DNA of 64,000 nucleotides from Pedobacter sp. R20-19. GTDB taxonomy: Bacteria > Bacteroidota > Bacteroidia > Sphingobacteriales > Sphingobacteriaceae. The translations under genes and the position numbers were made by a program. The notes under the pieces were generated by a model that saw nothing but the letters and a program-made list of their open reading frames with translations, was not told where the DNA came from and made no database searches. Location of the stretch: contig NZ_JCKI01000005.1 in assembly GCF_000708265.2 (NCBI RefSeq), positions 62,001 to 126,000 on the forward strand, read 5' to 3'. Positions 44,286 through 52,996 of this stretch are shown in pieces. Every line of letters starts with the position of its first letter. Within the stretch, counting starts at the first letter, position 1.

Positions 44286-47200
44286 ATGCTTTCAAATTCT
44301 ACACATTGTGTAAGATTATTATCTTTCATTATATCTTTTTTATATGTTTCATCGTCTTATGCACAGGCCGCCAATAATACTGATAGTGCAGCCGTCAGGA
44401 ACTTTGCAATCAATGCGGTAGCAGCACTTGATAAAAATAATCACTATACGGATTTTCTAACACCAAATGATTTAAATGAATTACCAGTTGGTTTAAAGCA
44501 TACAATTAACAACATCACTTATAAAATCGCCATCAGCAGTGCCGTGTTTCATCCAACCTATGCAGAATTAACTGTTTTTGCGAAAGTAGAAATTCCACAA
44601 AGCCCTGGTGTGCTGTTTTTTGGTATCAGTGGACTGAAACTTTCATACGAAGGAGGAATAGTTGGAGATGCAAAATTAACTTTAATAGGTGATATTCCCA
44701 TAGATTTTAATGGAGGTAACGGCAAGGTTATATTGAAAGGTGGCCTTGATCTGACCAATGGGCAGGCTTTAGATGGACTCACCTATATGACCATGGACTG
44801 TAAGGGCTTTAAGGAAATGGGGCTTGCCGCAGATGTGGTGTTCCCAAGAAGTCTGCTTATTCCCTGTGCTGAAAATGGCGACCAGCTAACAGATATAAAT
44901 AAAAAGGTTACTGGTTCGTTCAAAACCGTTGTTTCCGATTGGAACGATATATTGGTCAACATCAACCTGCCTAAATTCCAGATTGCCAAATTAAAGGATG
45001 TGGTTTTCACCGTTGCAAACGCCACTTTTGATTTTAGCGATAAGCGAAACAGCCCGAATGTTTTGTTTCCAGCTGGCTATGAAGCGCAATACATGAGTTA
45101 TCCAAGCCCTGGAATGTGGCGGGGAATCTATATCCAGAATCTGGATGTGATGCTGCCGAAGGCTTTTGCCAAAAAGAACAGCAAAGAACGCATCAGCTTT
45201 GGCTCAAACAACCTGATTATAGATAACAATGGGGTAAGCGGAAGTTTTTATGGCAAAAATATACTGCCCTATAATGAAGGTTCTGCCTCTGGATGGAAGT
45301 TTTCGGTAGATGAATTCAATATCGATCTGGAAGCCAATAAATTGGTTGGTGCAGGCTTTAAAGGAAATATTGGCTTACCCGTAGGTGAAAAGGATACCGA
45401 TGCCTTGAGATATGAAGCCGTAATAACAGGAGATAATAAATACTGGCTTACGGTTGCGCCAAAAGATAAATTGGATTTTAACCTATGGCAGGCAAAGGTT
45501 ACGCTGGAGAAAAATTCATATGTAAAGCTATTGGTAGAAGATGATAAATTCTTACCAGAAGCAAATCTTTATGGAAGATTAGATATCATGGCGAGAACCA
45601 AGCCTGGGGATTCAACCACCAAGCCTCTTGCCAACTTTAAGGGAATTGAATTTAAGGGCCTGCGCTTAAAAACAGTTTCTCCTTATTTAACGGTAGAATA
45701 TTTTGGATATGATGGGGAATTGAGTGTAGCCAATTTTCCAGTTTCTGTTGATAGTATTGCGCTTACTTCTACCCAGATGGAAACCAGCCTTTCATTTGGG
45801 CTTAAGGTTACTTTGATGGATGCGGGCTTTAAAGCAGACACCCGATTAAACTTTACCTCATCATTTGAGCAGCAGGATGGATTGCAGAAATGGAAGTTCA
45901 AAAAACTTGGATTGAGCGCTATTAAGCTCAACCACGTAAACATTGGTGGGGCCAGTTTAGATGGAGAACTTAATCTACTAGATAATGATCCGGTTTATGG
46001 AGACGGTTTTGGGGGAGGGATAAGAGCAAAATTTGAGTCATTAGCACTTGAGGTTCAGGTTAGGGCTATTTTTGGAAGAAAGGATTTCAGATATTGGTTT
46101 GTGGATGGAAAAGCGAGTTTTGGAACTGGTGTTCCTGTACTTCCACCAGTTCCATTTAATATTAAAGGATTTGTTGGCGGGATTTATTACCGCATGAGTA
46201 AAATTAGCCAGAACGCCAGTTCAGATTCAAAAAGCTTAATGCCCGAATATAAACCTGATAAAGCAATGGGATTGGGTGTGAAAGCAGGTTTATTATTCAA
46301 CGTGGCTAATGATATGGTTGTGGATGGTATGGTTGAATTTGAAATGGCCTTCAACCGTAATGGAGGGTTAAATTATATCGGGTTGTTTGGAAGCGCAAAA
46401 TTTATGGGTAAAATACCTGTGGTTGATGATGCCCTGAACAAGGCTGCAGGGGTATTAAAAGGTGTTCAGGATGATATTGTTGCGCAGTTGGAAGGACTAT
46501 CGGATGATTTAAAAATTGAAAAGTTAGCCAATTTACAAACCTTAAAAATTAGCGATCCACAGCAGGCAGCACGGGCTGTAACAAATAAAGTAGATTTTTC
46601 TGAAGGATTTGCAGCCTACCTGGGGATAAGCTATGATTTTCAAGCCAGAACTTTCCATGCCAATTTTGACATTTATATTAACGCCGCAAAAGGACTTTTA
46701 AGGGGAGTTGGAGCGAATAATCGTGCGGGCTATGCAGTGATGCATTTTGCTCCAAAAGATTGGTATATCTATATGGGTACACCAACCGATCCCGTAGGAA
46801 TCCAGTTTGGACTTGGCAGTTTTAGCCTGAAAACTGAAAGTTATTTTATGATTGGCACCAAGATACCAGGCTCGCCGGCACCTCCACACGAGGTAGCGGA
46901 TATTTTAGGAGTGGATATGCGACAGCTCGATTATATGAGAGATGTTAATGCACTGGGAGATGGAAAGGGGTTTGCCCTTGGCTCCAGACTATCAATAAGT
47001 ACTGGCGATATTTCCTTCCTTATTTTATATGCCAATTTCAAGGCAGGTGTAGGTTTTGATTTAATGCTAAAAGAATATCCCGATGCACATTGTGAAGGCA
47101 ATTCTGAACCGATCGGTATACATGGCTGGTATGCCAATGCGCAGGCCTATGCTTATTTGCAGGGAGAGTTAGGGGTTAAGGTAAACCTCTGGTTTCTTAA

Positions 47201-48812
47201 AACCCGGATTCCAATCATCAAAGCGGGGGTAGCAGCCTTATTGCAGGCAAAACTTCCTAATCCATCATGGTTTAGAGGGTACATTGGCGTGCAGTATAAT
47301 GTACTGGGTGGTTTAATTAAAGGAAGAGCAAACTTCAAGGTACAGCTTGGCGATGAATGTAAAATTGTAAATGGGGGGCAGGAAAATCCTGTTGGCATAA
47401 ACGTAATTGCCGATATGTCTCCAAAAACACCAGATGGTGTAGATGTTTTTGCCGCACCACAAGTTGCGCTCAATTTTCCTGTTGAACGTGATATACCTAT
47501 TACAGATGAAAGCGGGAGTAAAACTTTCCGTATTAAACTCGAAAAATTTGAACTGACCGAAAATGGAAAACCAATTTCTGGTAAACTCGAATGGAATGCA
47601 GGGAAGGATGCGGTATCTTTTCTATCTACAGAAATATTGCCACCAAACACCGCCATAAAAGCTTATTCCAAAGTAAGTTTTGTACAATTGGTGGGCGGCA
47701 GCTGGCAAACCGTTTATATGGATGGCAAAAAAGCAGAGGAAGAAAAAAGTATTGATTTTAAAACCGGTGCCGCACCAGAAAGTATTCCGCTTACCAACAT
47801 AAATTACAGCTGGCCTGTGGTAGACCAACGGAATTTTTATAAATCAGAGAGCAATACAGGCTATGTGCAATTGAAACGTGGACAGACGTATTTGTTTAAC
47901 GTGCCTGGTTTTAAACAGGATATGACCTTCAAAAAGGAAAATGGTACTACGGTGCCTGTAACCTATCAATATATTTCAGAGAACCAGCAACTTAAATTTG
48001 ATATTCCGCAGGTAGACGGAAACAGTAACTATAGCTTTGAGCTGGTTAGCAAATCTCAGGGTACAACTAGCGGTACCACATCAAATACACAAACAAAGAC
48101 TACTGCAGAGGGAGATGTAACCGAAATCACCAACAGGCAGGCACAAGACATCATCCGTGCAGACGGGGGCAAGGTATTACTCGGCTATAATTTCCATAGC
48201 AGTGCATTTGGCACCTTTAAAGAAAAGGTAGATGGCATAAATGGCGTGCAGGATCTTTTCGGCAAAGTTTCATCTGATGTAATTGATCTTAGAAAAACGG
48301 TTGCACAATATGAGGCGTTTGATTTAGCTGAGATTTCTGGAACGGCTTATACGAATAGCAAGCCTTTATTACAACCAGTAGCCCTGTTAGATAACGCTTA
48401 TTATATACAGGATATCCATCCACTTAACTATGAGAAATATCCTGTCGCAGGTGATATCACATTAAGTAGGGATACGACAGAACTAGGGCTGGCACCCACA
48501 AAGGCATTGCCTATACTACTCAGCTACCAAACCAATGTTGAACAGGGCAATTTCAATACTCAGTTTGTAAACCAGCGGATGCCTTATATCTATGATTTAC
48601 CCCGCATTTATAAATCAGATTTTCAAGAACTGCAAAGCCAGGTAGTGAATCGTTTCTTGGGTACACCAGTACAAAAGCAGTATGAATGGTTAATCAATGG
48701 GCATTTCCCTTTCATGCGGGAGGGGAACTATAAGGTACAGTATAGGTTTATCCTGCCAGATGGAAGCGTGGGAACAAGCGCAACGGTAATTTATAATAAT
48801 CCGATTAAATAA
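44286..48812 (+). CDS. Giant secreted beta-rich protein of unknown function
   Basis: This 1508-residue protein has a signal peptide (cut after SSYAQ, about residue 27). The first 1000 residues are repeated beta-strand segments with phrases such as GISGLKLSYEGGIVGDAKLT and GFGGGIRAKFESLALEVQV, suggesting a long beta-solenoid or lipid-transfer-like (AsmA-like) fold. Residues about 1040-1170 include an Ig-like unit (SKTFRIKLEKFELTENGKPI). The C-terminus is not a recognised T9SS tail. It ends exactly before the fibronectin/toxin gene (next codon), so they are co-transcribed. I know no function for it; a cell-surface scaffold or delivery partner for the toxin protein is an inference from position. 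Confidence 0.75.
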   Translation: MLSNSTHCVRLLSFIISFLYVSSSYAQAANNTDSAAVRNFAINAVAALDKNNHYTDFLTPNDLNELPVGLKHTINNITYKIAISSAVFHPTYAELTVFAKVEIPQSPGVLFFGISGLKLSYEGGIVGDAKLTLIGDIPIDFNGGNGKVILKGGLDLTNGQALDGLTYMTMDCKGFKEMGLAADVVFPRSLLIPCAENGDQLTDINKKVTGSFKTVVSDWNDILVNINLPKFQIAKLKDVVFTVANATFDFSDKRNSPNVLFPAGYEAQYMSYPSPGMWRGIYIQNLDVMLPKAFAKKNSKERISFGSNNLIIDNNGVSGSFYGKNILPYNEGSASGWKFSVDEFNIDLEANKLVGAGFKGNIGLPVGEKDTDALRYEAVITGDNKYWLTVAPKDKLDFNLWQAKVTLEKNSYVKLLVEDDKFLPEANLYGRLDIMARTKPGDSTTKPLANFKGIEFKGLRLKTVSPYLTVEYFGYDGELSVANFPVSVDSIALTSTQMETSLSFGLKVTLMDAGFKADTRLNFTSSFEQQDGLQKWKFKKLGLSAIKLNHVNIGGASLDGELNLLDNDPVYGDGFGGGIRAKFESLALEVQVRAIFGRKDFRYWFVDGKASFGTGVPVLPPVPFNIKGFVGGIYYRMSKISQNASSDSKSLMPEYKPDKAMGLGVKAGLLFNVANDMVVDGMVEFEMAFNRNGGLNYIGLFGSAKFMGKIPVVDDALNKAAGVLKGVQDDIVAQLEGLSDDLKIEKLANLQTLKISDPQQAARAVTNKVDFSEGFAAYLGISYDFQARTFHANFDIYINAAKGLLRGVGANNRAGYAVMHFAPKDWYIYMGTPTDPVGIQFGLGSFSLKTESYFMIGTKIPGSPAPPHEVADILGVDMRQLDYMRDVNALGDGKGFALGSRLSISTGDISFLILYANFKAGVGFDLMLKEYPDAHCEGNSEPIGIHGWYANAQAYAYLQGELGVKVNLWFLKTRIPIIKAGVAALLQAKLPNPSWFRGYIGVQYNVLGGLIKGRANFKVQLGDECKIVNGGQENPVGINVIADMSPKTPDGVDVFAAPQVALNFPVERDIPITDESGSKTFRIKLEKFELTENGKPISGKLEWNAGKDAVSFLSTEILPPNTAIKAYSKVSFVQLVGGSWQTVYMDGKKAEEEKSIDFKTGAAPESIPLTNINYSWPVVDQRNFYKSESNTGYVQLKRGQTYLFNVPGFKQDMTFKKENGTTVPVTYQYISENQQLKFDIPQVDGNSNYSFELVSKSQGTTSGTTSNTQTKTTAEGDVTEITNRQAQDIIRADGGKVLLGYNFHSSAFGTFKEKVDGINGVQDLFGKVSSDVIDLRKTVAQYEAFDLAEISGTAYTNSKPLLQPVALLDNAYYIQDIHPLNYEKYPVAGDITLSRDTTELGLAPTKALPILLSYQTNVEQGNFNTQFVNQRMPYIYDLPRIYKSDFQELQSQVVNRFLGTPVQKQYEWLINGHFPFMREGNYKVQYRFILPDGSVGTSATVIYNNPIK

Positions 48813-48824
48813 GTGGAATTGGAA

Positions 48825-51800
48825 ATGATTAGAAAAAAATTAAATAAATCAGGGGTAGGAGGTCGGGACTCAGAAGTCTTTAGTCCGGAACGCCGAAACC
48901 AGTCAATAAATCTTTATCTGACAGGTATTGGATGCGAAGCCTTGGCAAAAGCGAGCCAGCTTGTGCCGGTTTTAAACCGGAAAATCAATCTGTCTTGGTG
49001 GGAGAATCTTCTATTTACCTTAAACCTTACACCCTCTACCTTCCGCCTAAAAGCGCTACATCTTGCTTTATTCTTTCTGCTTTTCGCTTTCAGCTCAAAA
49101 GCCCAAATTTATCCGGTACAGGTGATGCCCGTGCTGGTGCCACCATACTCTTTAAATACCAGCGATTACTATAACGGTACTTCGGAACGCCTGGCTGTTG
49201 TGCTCACCAATACCGATTTGCAGAAACCCGTATTAAATGTGCGACTGCGGATGTACATAGAAGGGCAAAATACCAAACTGCAGAGCAGAGACGGAGTTTA
49301 TTATCCAACCATCACACTGGATGCGGGAATTCCACAGCGCATCAGCCTCGGTGATTTGGCTCCCTATTTCAATATCGATAACCTCAACTTCTCAGGCATA
49401 ACCCGGGCCATGTACGCCCAGAATGGCAAGCTGCCGGAGGGGTTCTATTCCTTCTGTTTCGAGGTGATAGAGGTTAATACAGGTAAGGTGTTAAGCCGTA
49501 AAAGCTGTAGCATGGCCTACATTACACTATCAGACCCGCCACTGTTAAACCTGCCTTTAAAAGGTGAAAGCATAGCCAGCAGAGCAGTCCAAAATATCGT
49601 TTTCCAGTGGACGCCAAGGAATTTGGGTAGCCCGAACGGCGCTTTTAACACCGAATATGAATTTACATTAAAAGAGCTTTGGGATACAGGCATTGCACCC
49701 GAAGCCGCCTTTGAGAGTACACAACCGCTTTACCAGGTTACGGTTAGACCAACCACCTTATTGATGGGACCAGCCGAACCACAGCTGATTCCGGGCAAGC
49801 GTTATGCCTGGCGGGTAAGGGCGGTAAGCACTTCGCCAACGGGCGAGCAGGCCGACAGTTATAGAAACAATGGTTTCAGCGAAATCTACTGGTTTACCTA
49901 CCAAAGCGATTGTAAGCCACCATTGGCCATCAACTCAAGTGTAAGCAGTGGCCGGGCGACTATTAATTGGACAGCCGATCCATCAAACGGAGGCATTCCT
50001 GCAGGCGGTTATACCCTGCAATACCGTGAACGCAGTTTAAGCGGCTCGAAATGGTACAGCGTAAATACGCTTGAAAACAGGGCCATGCTCTACGATCTTA
50101 AGCCGGGAAGCACTTACGAATACCGCGTGGGCAGTAGTTGCGTAGCGGGTAACATCGGCATCGGAATAGATCAGGCAACATATTCAGATATGCTTACACT
50201 TGAAATCAACGGCAACCCGAAAGATACAGCTACGGTAAACTGTGGGATGATCAGTCCGGAGATTTCAATTACCAATCGAACACCCATACAGGCGTTAAAC
50301 CAGGGTGATTTAATTATGGCTGGTGGTTTTCCAGTAAAGCTGACCAAAGTGATTGGTGGTGGAAGTTTCAGTGGTGAAGGTTATGTAACCATCCCCATGC
50401 TGGGGCAGGTGAATGTGAAAGTTCGTTTTAGCGGCATACAGGTAAACACCGAAAGACAGCTATTTGGCGGGGTGATTGAGACGACTTATGATCCGAATGA
50501 GAAACAGATAGTGGATGCTAAAGAGATTGAAGAAACAGTTAAAGCACTAGCTGATGTATTGAAGAAACTAATAAATGCGAGTGATAAAATAGATAAACTC
50601 TTAGCAAAAGATGCAGTATCAGCATCAGAATTTAAATACCTACAACAAGAATTGACGGCGCTAACATTACAGAAAGATAGTCTTACAACATCTGCTGAAA
50701 TGGTAACTAAGTTGAATGAAAGCTTGCCTACCTATTTAAATTCAGCTGGTGGTGCAAGTGTTAAGGATAATACACCACTCAAAGATGCGCTCTCAAAAAC
50801 ATCAGAGGCTTTGAAAGCAGATGCTGTTGCAATGGAAGAAAAACAGTTCGATTCTTTCATGAAATTATATAATGTTGTTGGGTACAATGAACTCTCTTAC
50901 AGATTATATCAAATTTATAAATTTTATAATAAATGTTCAGATGAGAACTGGAAGCCATATAATAATGAAGGCATTATTCCTTACTGCTTTTGGAAAAACA
51001 GTCAAACAGAATATATAGAATATTATACGTTTTTAGATAAGCCATACTCTGCCGGTGTTTTTGATGGCATTTATGGACAAGGCAAAAGCATCTACGATTT
51101 AAGAGAAAAAATAGATGAAATAAGATATGCCTTTACATTTGGATATGCAGATTGTAAAGGAATTAAGATAGACAAAAAAACAGTAGAGAAATTAAATGCT
51201 CAACTAAAAAAAGCAAAAAATGACAGTGGCTTTAGTGCTTGGTTAGATGAAATTAGAATACCAAATAAATTAGCCACTATAAAAGAATGTCAGGGCTACG
51301 AAGAGATTAGAAATGAAACAGCGAAAACCATAAACAACCTTTACGATATTATTAGTAATCAAGATAAGATTGAAAAAGCTTTTAATTCTATAACTAAACA
51401 ACTTGTTAAATATATTGTAAAATTAAATGGCACGAGTAATACCCAACGCTACGAACATGGTAAGTTAGTATCTAACTTAGCAACATTATTAATTGGTACT
51501 GGCGAAGGAAAAGCAGCAACGAGTAGTGCAGAAATATTAGAGTATTGGGGAACAAGAAATAGGGGAATTTATGATGATATCGGAGATCGGTTAATAAATG
51601 AGGGTAAGGAAACAATAACTAAAGTTGTACTTGATGCTACAAAATTAGGTATGGATGATGCAACATTAGCCGCGGCAAAATGGATAAAACCTGAAATAGG
51701 TTGGTACGACGTAGTTGTGCATGGCACTGCTGATAATTTTATGGTATATGCGGGGGATAAGTGGGTAAGCATAACTCATAGAGATTTATTGAAGTACTTG

Positions 51801-52004
51801 ATGTCTAAAGGATATAACGGTAAGATTCCAATTAGGTTAATTTCTTGCAATACTGGTATTTTTCCTGATGCTATTGGTAAAAATCTAGCAAATAAACTTG
51901 GTTTAAATGTGAAAGCACCAAAAGGATTAATTACAGTTTTTAAGGATGGTAGCTATGAGATAACAAATAATGCAGGTTGGACAATTTTTAAACCAGGACT
52001 ATGA
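48825..52004 (+). CDS. TANFOR/fibronectin-type secreted protein with clan CD peptidase-like toxin module
   Basis: About 1059 residues. A hydrophobic signal ends SSKAQ near residue 94 after a long leader of spacer-like sequence; no closer ATG exists, so the true start is uncertain. The next 150 residues (NTSDYYNGTSERLAVVLTNT) resemble the Bacteroidota TANFOR domain; a fibronectin type III unit follows (about 355-455). From about residue 560 the DNA becomes AT-rich and the protein changes to a helical, lysine-rich region. The last 110 residues carry VVVHGTADNF (His about 966) and RLISCNTG (Cys about 1008), the His-Gly/Cys dyad pattern of caspase/CHAT-type peptidases, then an LANKLGLNVKAP block also seen at RHS toxin ends. 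The stop overlaps the next gene by 4 bp. It is probably a polymorphic toxin. Confidence 0.8.
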   Translation: MIRKKLNKSGVGGRDSEVFSPERRNQSINLYLTGIGCEALAKASQLVPVLNRKINLSWWENLLFTLNLTPSTFRLKALHLALFFLLFAFSSKAQIYPVQVMPVLVPPYSLNTSDYYNGTSERLAVVLTNTDLQKPVLNVRLRMYIEGQNTKLQSRDGVYYPTITLDAGIPQRISLGDLAPYFNIDNLNFSGITRAMYAQNGKLPEGFYSFCFEVIEVNTGKVLSRKSCSMAYITLSDPPLLNLPLKGESIASRAVQNIVFQWTPRNLGSPNGAFNTEYEFTLKELWDTGIAPEAAFESTQPLYQVTVRPTTLLMGPAEPQLIPGKRYAWRVRAVSTSPTGEQADSYRNNGFSEIYWFTYQSDCKPPLAINSSVSSGRATINWTADPSNGGIPAGGYTLQYRERSLSGSKWYSVNTLENRAMLYDLKPGSTYEYRVGSSCVAGNIGIGIDQATYSDMLTLEINGNPKDTATVNCGMISPEISITNRTPIQALNQGDLIMAGGFPVKLTKVIGGGSFSGEGYVTIPMLGQVNVKVRFSGIQVNTERQLFGGVIETTYDPNEKQIVDAKEIEETVKALADVLKKLINASDKIDKLLAKDAVSASEFKYLQQELTALTLQKDSLTTSAEMVTKLNESLPTYLNSAGGASVKDNTPLKDALSKTSEALKADAVAMEEKQFDSFMKLYNVVGYNELSYRLYQIYKFYNKCSDENWKPYNNEGIIPYCFWKNSQTEYIEYYTFLDKPYSAGVFDGIYGQGKSIYDLREKIDEIRYAFTFGYADCKGIKIDKKTVEKLNAQLKKAKNDSGFSAWLDEIRIPNKLATIKECQGYEEIRNETAKTINNLYDIISNQDKIEKAFNSITKQLVKYIVKLNGTSNTQRYEHGKLVSNLATLLIGTGEGKAATSSAEILEYWGTRNRGIYDDIGDRLINEGKETITKVVLDATKLGMDDATLAAAKWIKPEIGWYDVVVHGTADNFMVYAGDKWVSITHRDLLKYLMSKGYNGKIPIRLISCNTGIFPDAIGKNLANKLGLNVKAPKGLITVFKDGSYEITNNAGWTIFKPGL

Positions 52005-52378
52005 AAATAATAGGATTAATAAGGGAGTATAATAACGAGAATAATTTTTCAATCGCCTATAAAGATTATAAAAAAAACATTCTAAATGATTCAAAGCCAA
52101 TGATATTAGAATATCTAAAACACAGAGGGATAGCTTTTGCAACAACTATGCAAATAATCAAATCTTTAGAATTAAATAATGACACAACAATTGGTGGTTT
52201 AGTATATTACACAGATGGAGTATGGATATGGCCAAATTATCTAAGCTATTACTTAGAGTTTTTTGATATTGAAATATCAGAAGATTTTATAGAAAATATA
52301 AATAGTAATAATCGATTACCTAGTGAAATTGATTTAGATGAAGCAATTAGATTCGTGAAAAACAACCACTTCTTATAA
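52001..52378 (+). CDS. Probable immunity protein for the peptidase-like toxin
   Basis: A 125-residue acidic, soluble protein without a signal peptide. Its ATG overlaps the toxin stop (ATGA), the usual toxin-immunity arrangement. It has an N-terminal helix, a GGLVYYTDGVWIWPNYLSYY segment (about 65-84) and an acidic C-terminal helical part (SEIDLDEAIRFV). I do not know its family. Role as immunity protein is inferred from position, size, acidity and AT-rich composition, which matches the toxin module rather than the host genes. Confidence 0.65.
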   Translation: MKIIGLIREYNNENNFSIAYKDYKKNILNDSKPMILEYLKHRGIAFATTMQIIKSLELNNDTTIGGLVYYTDGVWIWPNYLSYYLEFFDIEISEDFIENINSNNRLPSEIDLDEAIRFVKNNHFL

Positions 52379-52394
52379 GAATTAGTATAAAAAT

Positions 52395-52805
52395 ATGAGT
52401 GTCCAAGCAAGTATCGAAATTTCTTTTAATGAAGATTTAGATGTATTAAGTGTTTTAGAAAAGTTGGGTTGGCAATATATAGATGATTCTGGGAAAATTT
52501 CATTTCTAATCAATGATGATTTTGAATGGGAAATTTGTGAAAGCAATAATCTTAATGCGATAAAAAAGATGTTGAAAATTAGATTTGAAACAAATAATAT
52601 AACTGGTATTATCATTTTTAATAAAAAAGGAGGTGAAGGATGTTTATTCCATTTTATGCCATCAAAGCAAGAAATTATGATGCTAATTTCAATTAGCAGG
52701 AAAAAAATATCCTATACTAATACTACTGATTTCAGTTTTTATCTTGGTGAAATTTATCAAATTATAAAATCTGATTGTCAAATCATTTGTAACCAAATTG
52801 GATAA
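52395..52805 (+). CDS. Second small protein after the toxin (possible immunity protein)
   Basis: A 136-residue acidic protein, no signal peptide, starting 17 bp after the previous gene. It alternates strands and helices (SIEISFNEDLDVLSVLEKLG; GCLFHFMPSKQEIMMLISIS). Its size, AT-rich DNA and place in the toxin cassette suggest an immunity protein for a toxin that is no longer present or a partner of the first one. I cannot assign a family. It could also be a stray gene carried with the cassette. Confidence 0.55.
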   Translation: MSVQASIEISFNEDLDVLSVLEKLGWQYIDDSGKISFLINDDFEWEICESNNLNAIKKMLKIRFETNNITGIIIFNKKGGEGCLFHFMPSKQEIMMLISISRKKISYTNTTDFSFYLGEIYQIIKSDCQIICNQIG

Positions 52806-52996
52806 TTCAGAAATGAAAACAGAGAAAAATATATTAGATGATTACCCCAAGTGGTTTAAGTGTTCGCTCTTTCAGCGGTCACTTAAACCCAGATTGAAAC
52901 CGAGGAATATGTCTGTGAATAAAGCATTGACAAAGCCATAAAATAGAACCACTAACGAGTGGTCGTTCTTTGAAATATATTTAATGCAGAAAGCTA
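52806..52996. other. Cassette junction before the orphan toxin module
   Basis: This 191-bp gap contains AAGTGGTTTAAGTGTTCGCT and a later GGTCACTTAAACCC. These echo AAGTGGTCCTTTGGAACACT and TTAAACCAGA at the start of the orphan module just downstream, so it may hold a degraded copy of the module start. A hairpin ACCACTAACGAGTGGT lies at about 52949-52964. No intact gene is seen. Confidence 0.45.

Noticed and set aside
52813..52941. 42-codon frame between the second immunity-type gene and the orphan toxin
   Set aside because: It is short, has no recognisable pattern and lies in what looks like a degraded copy of the module start.
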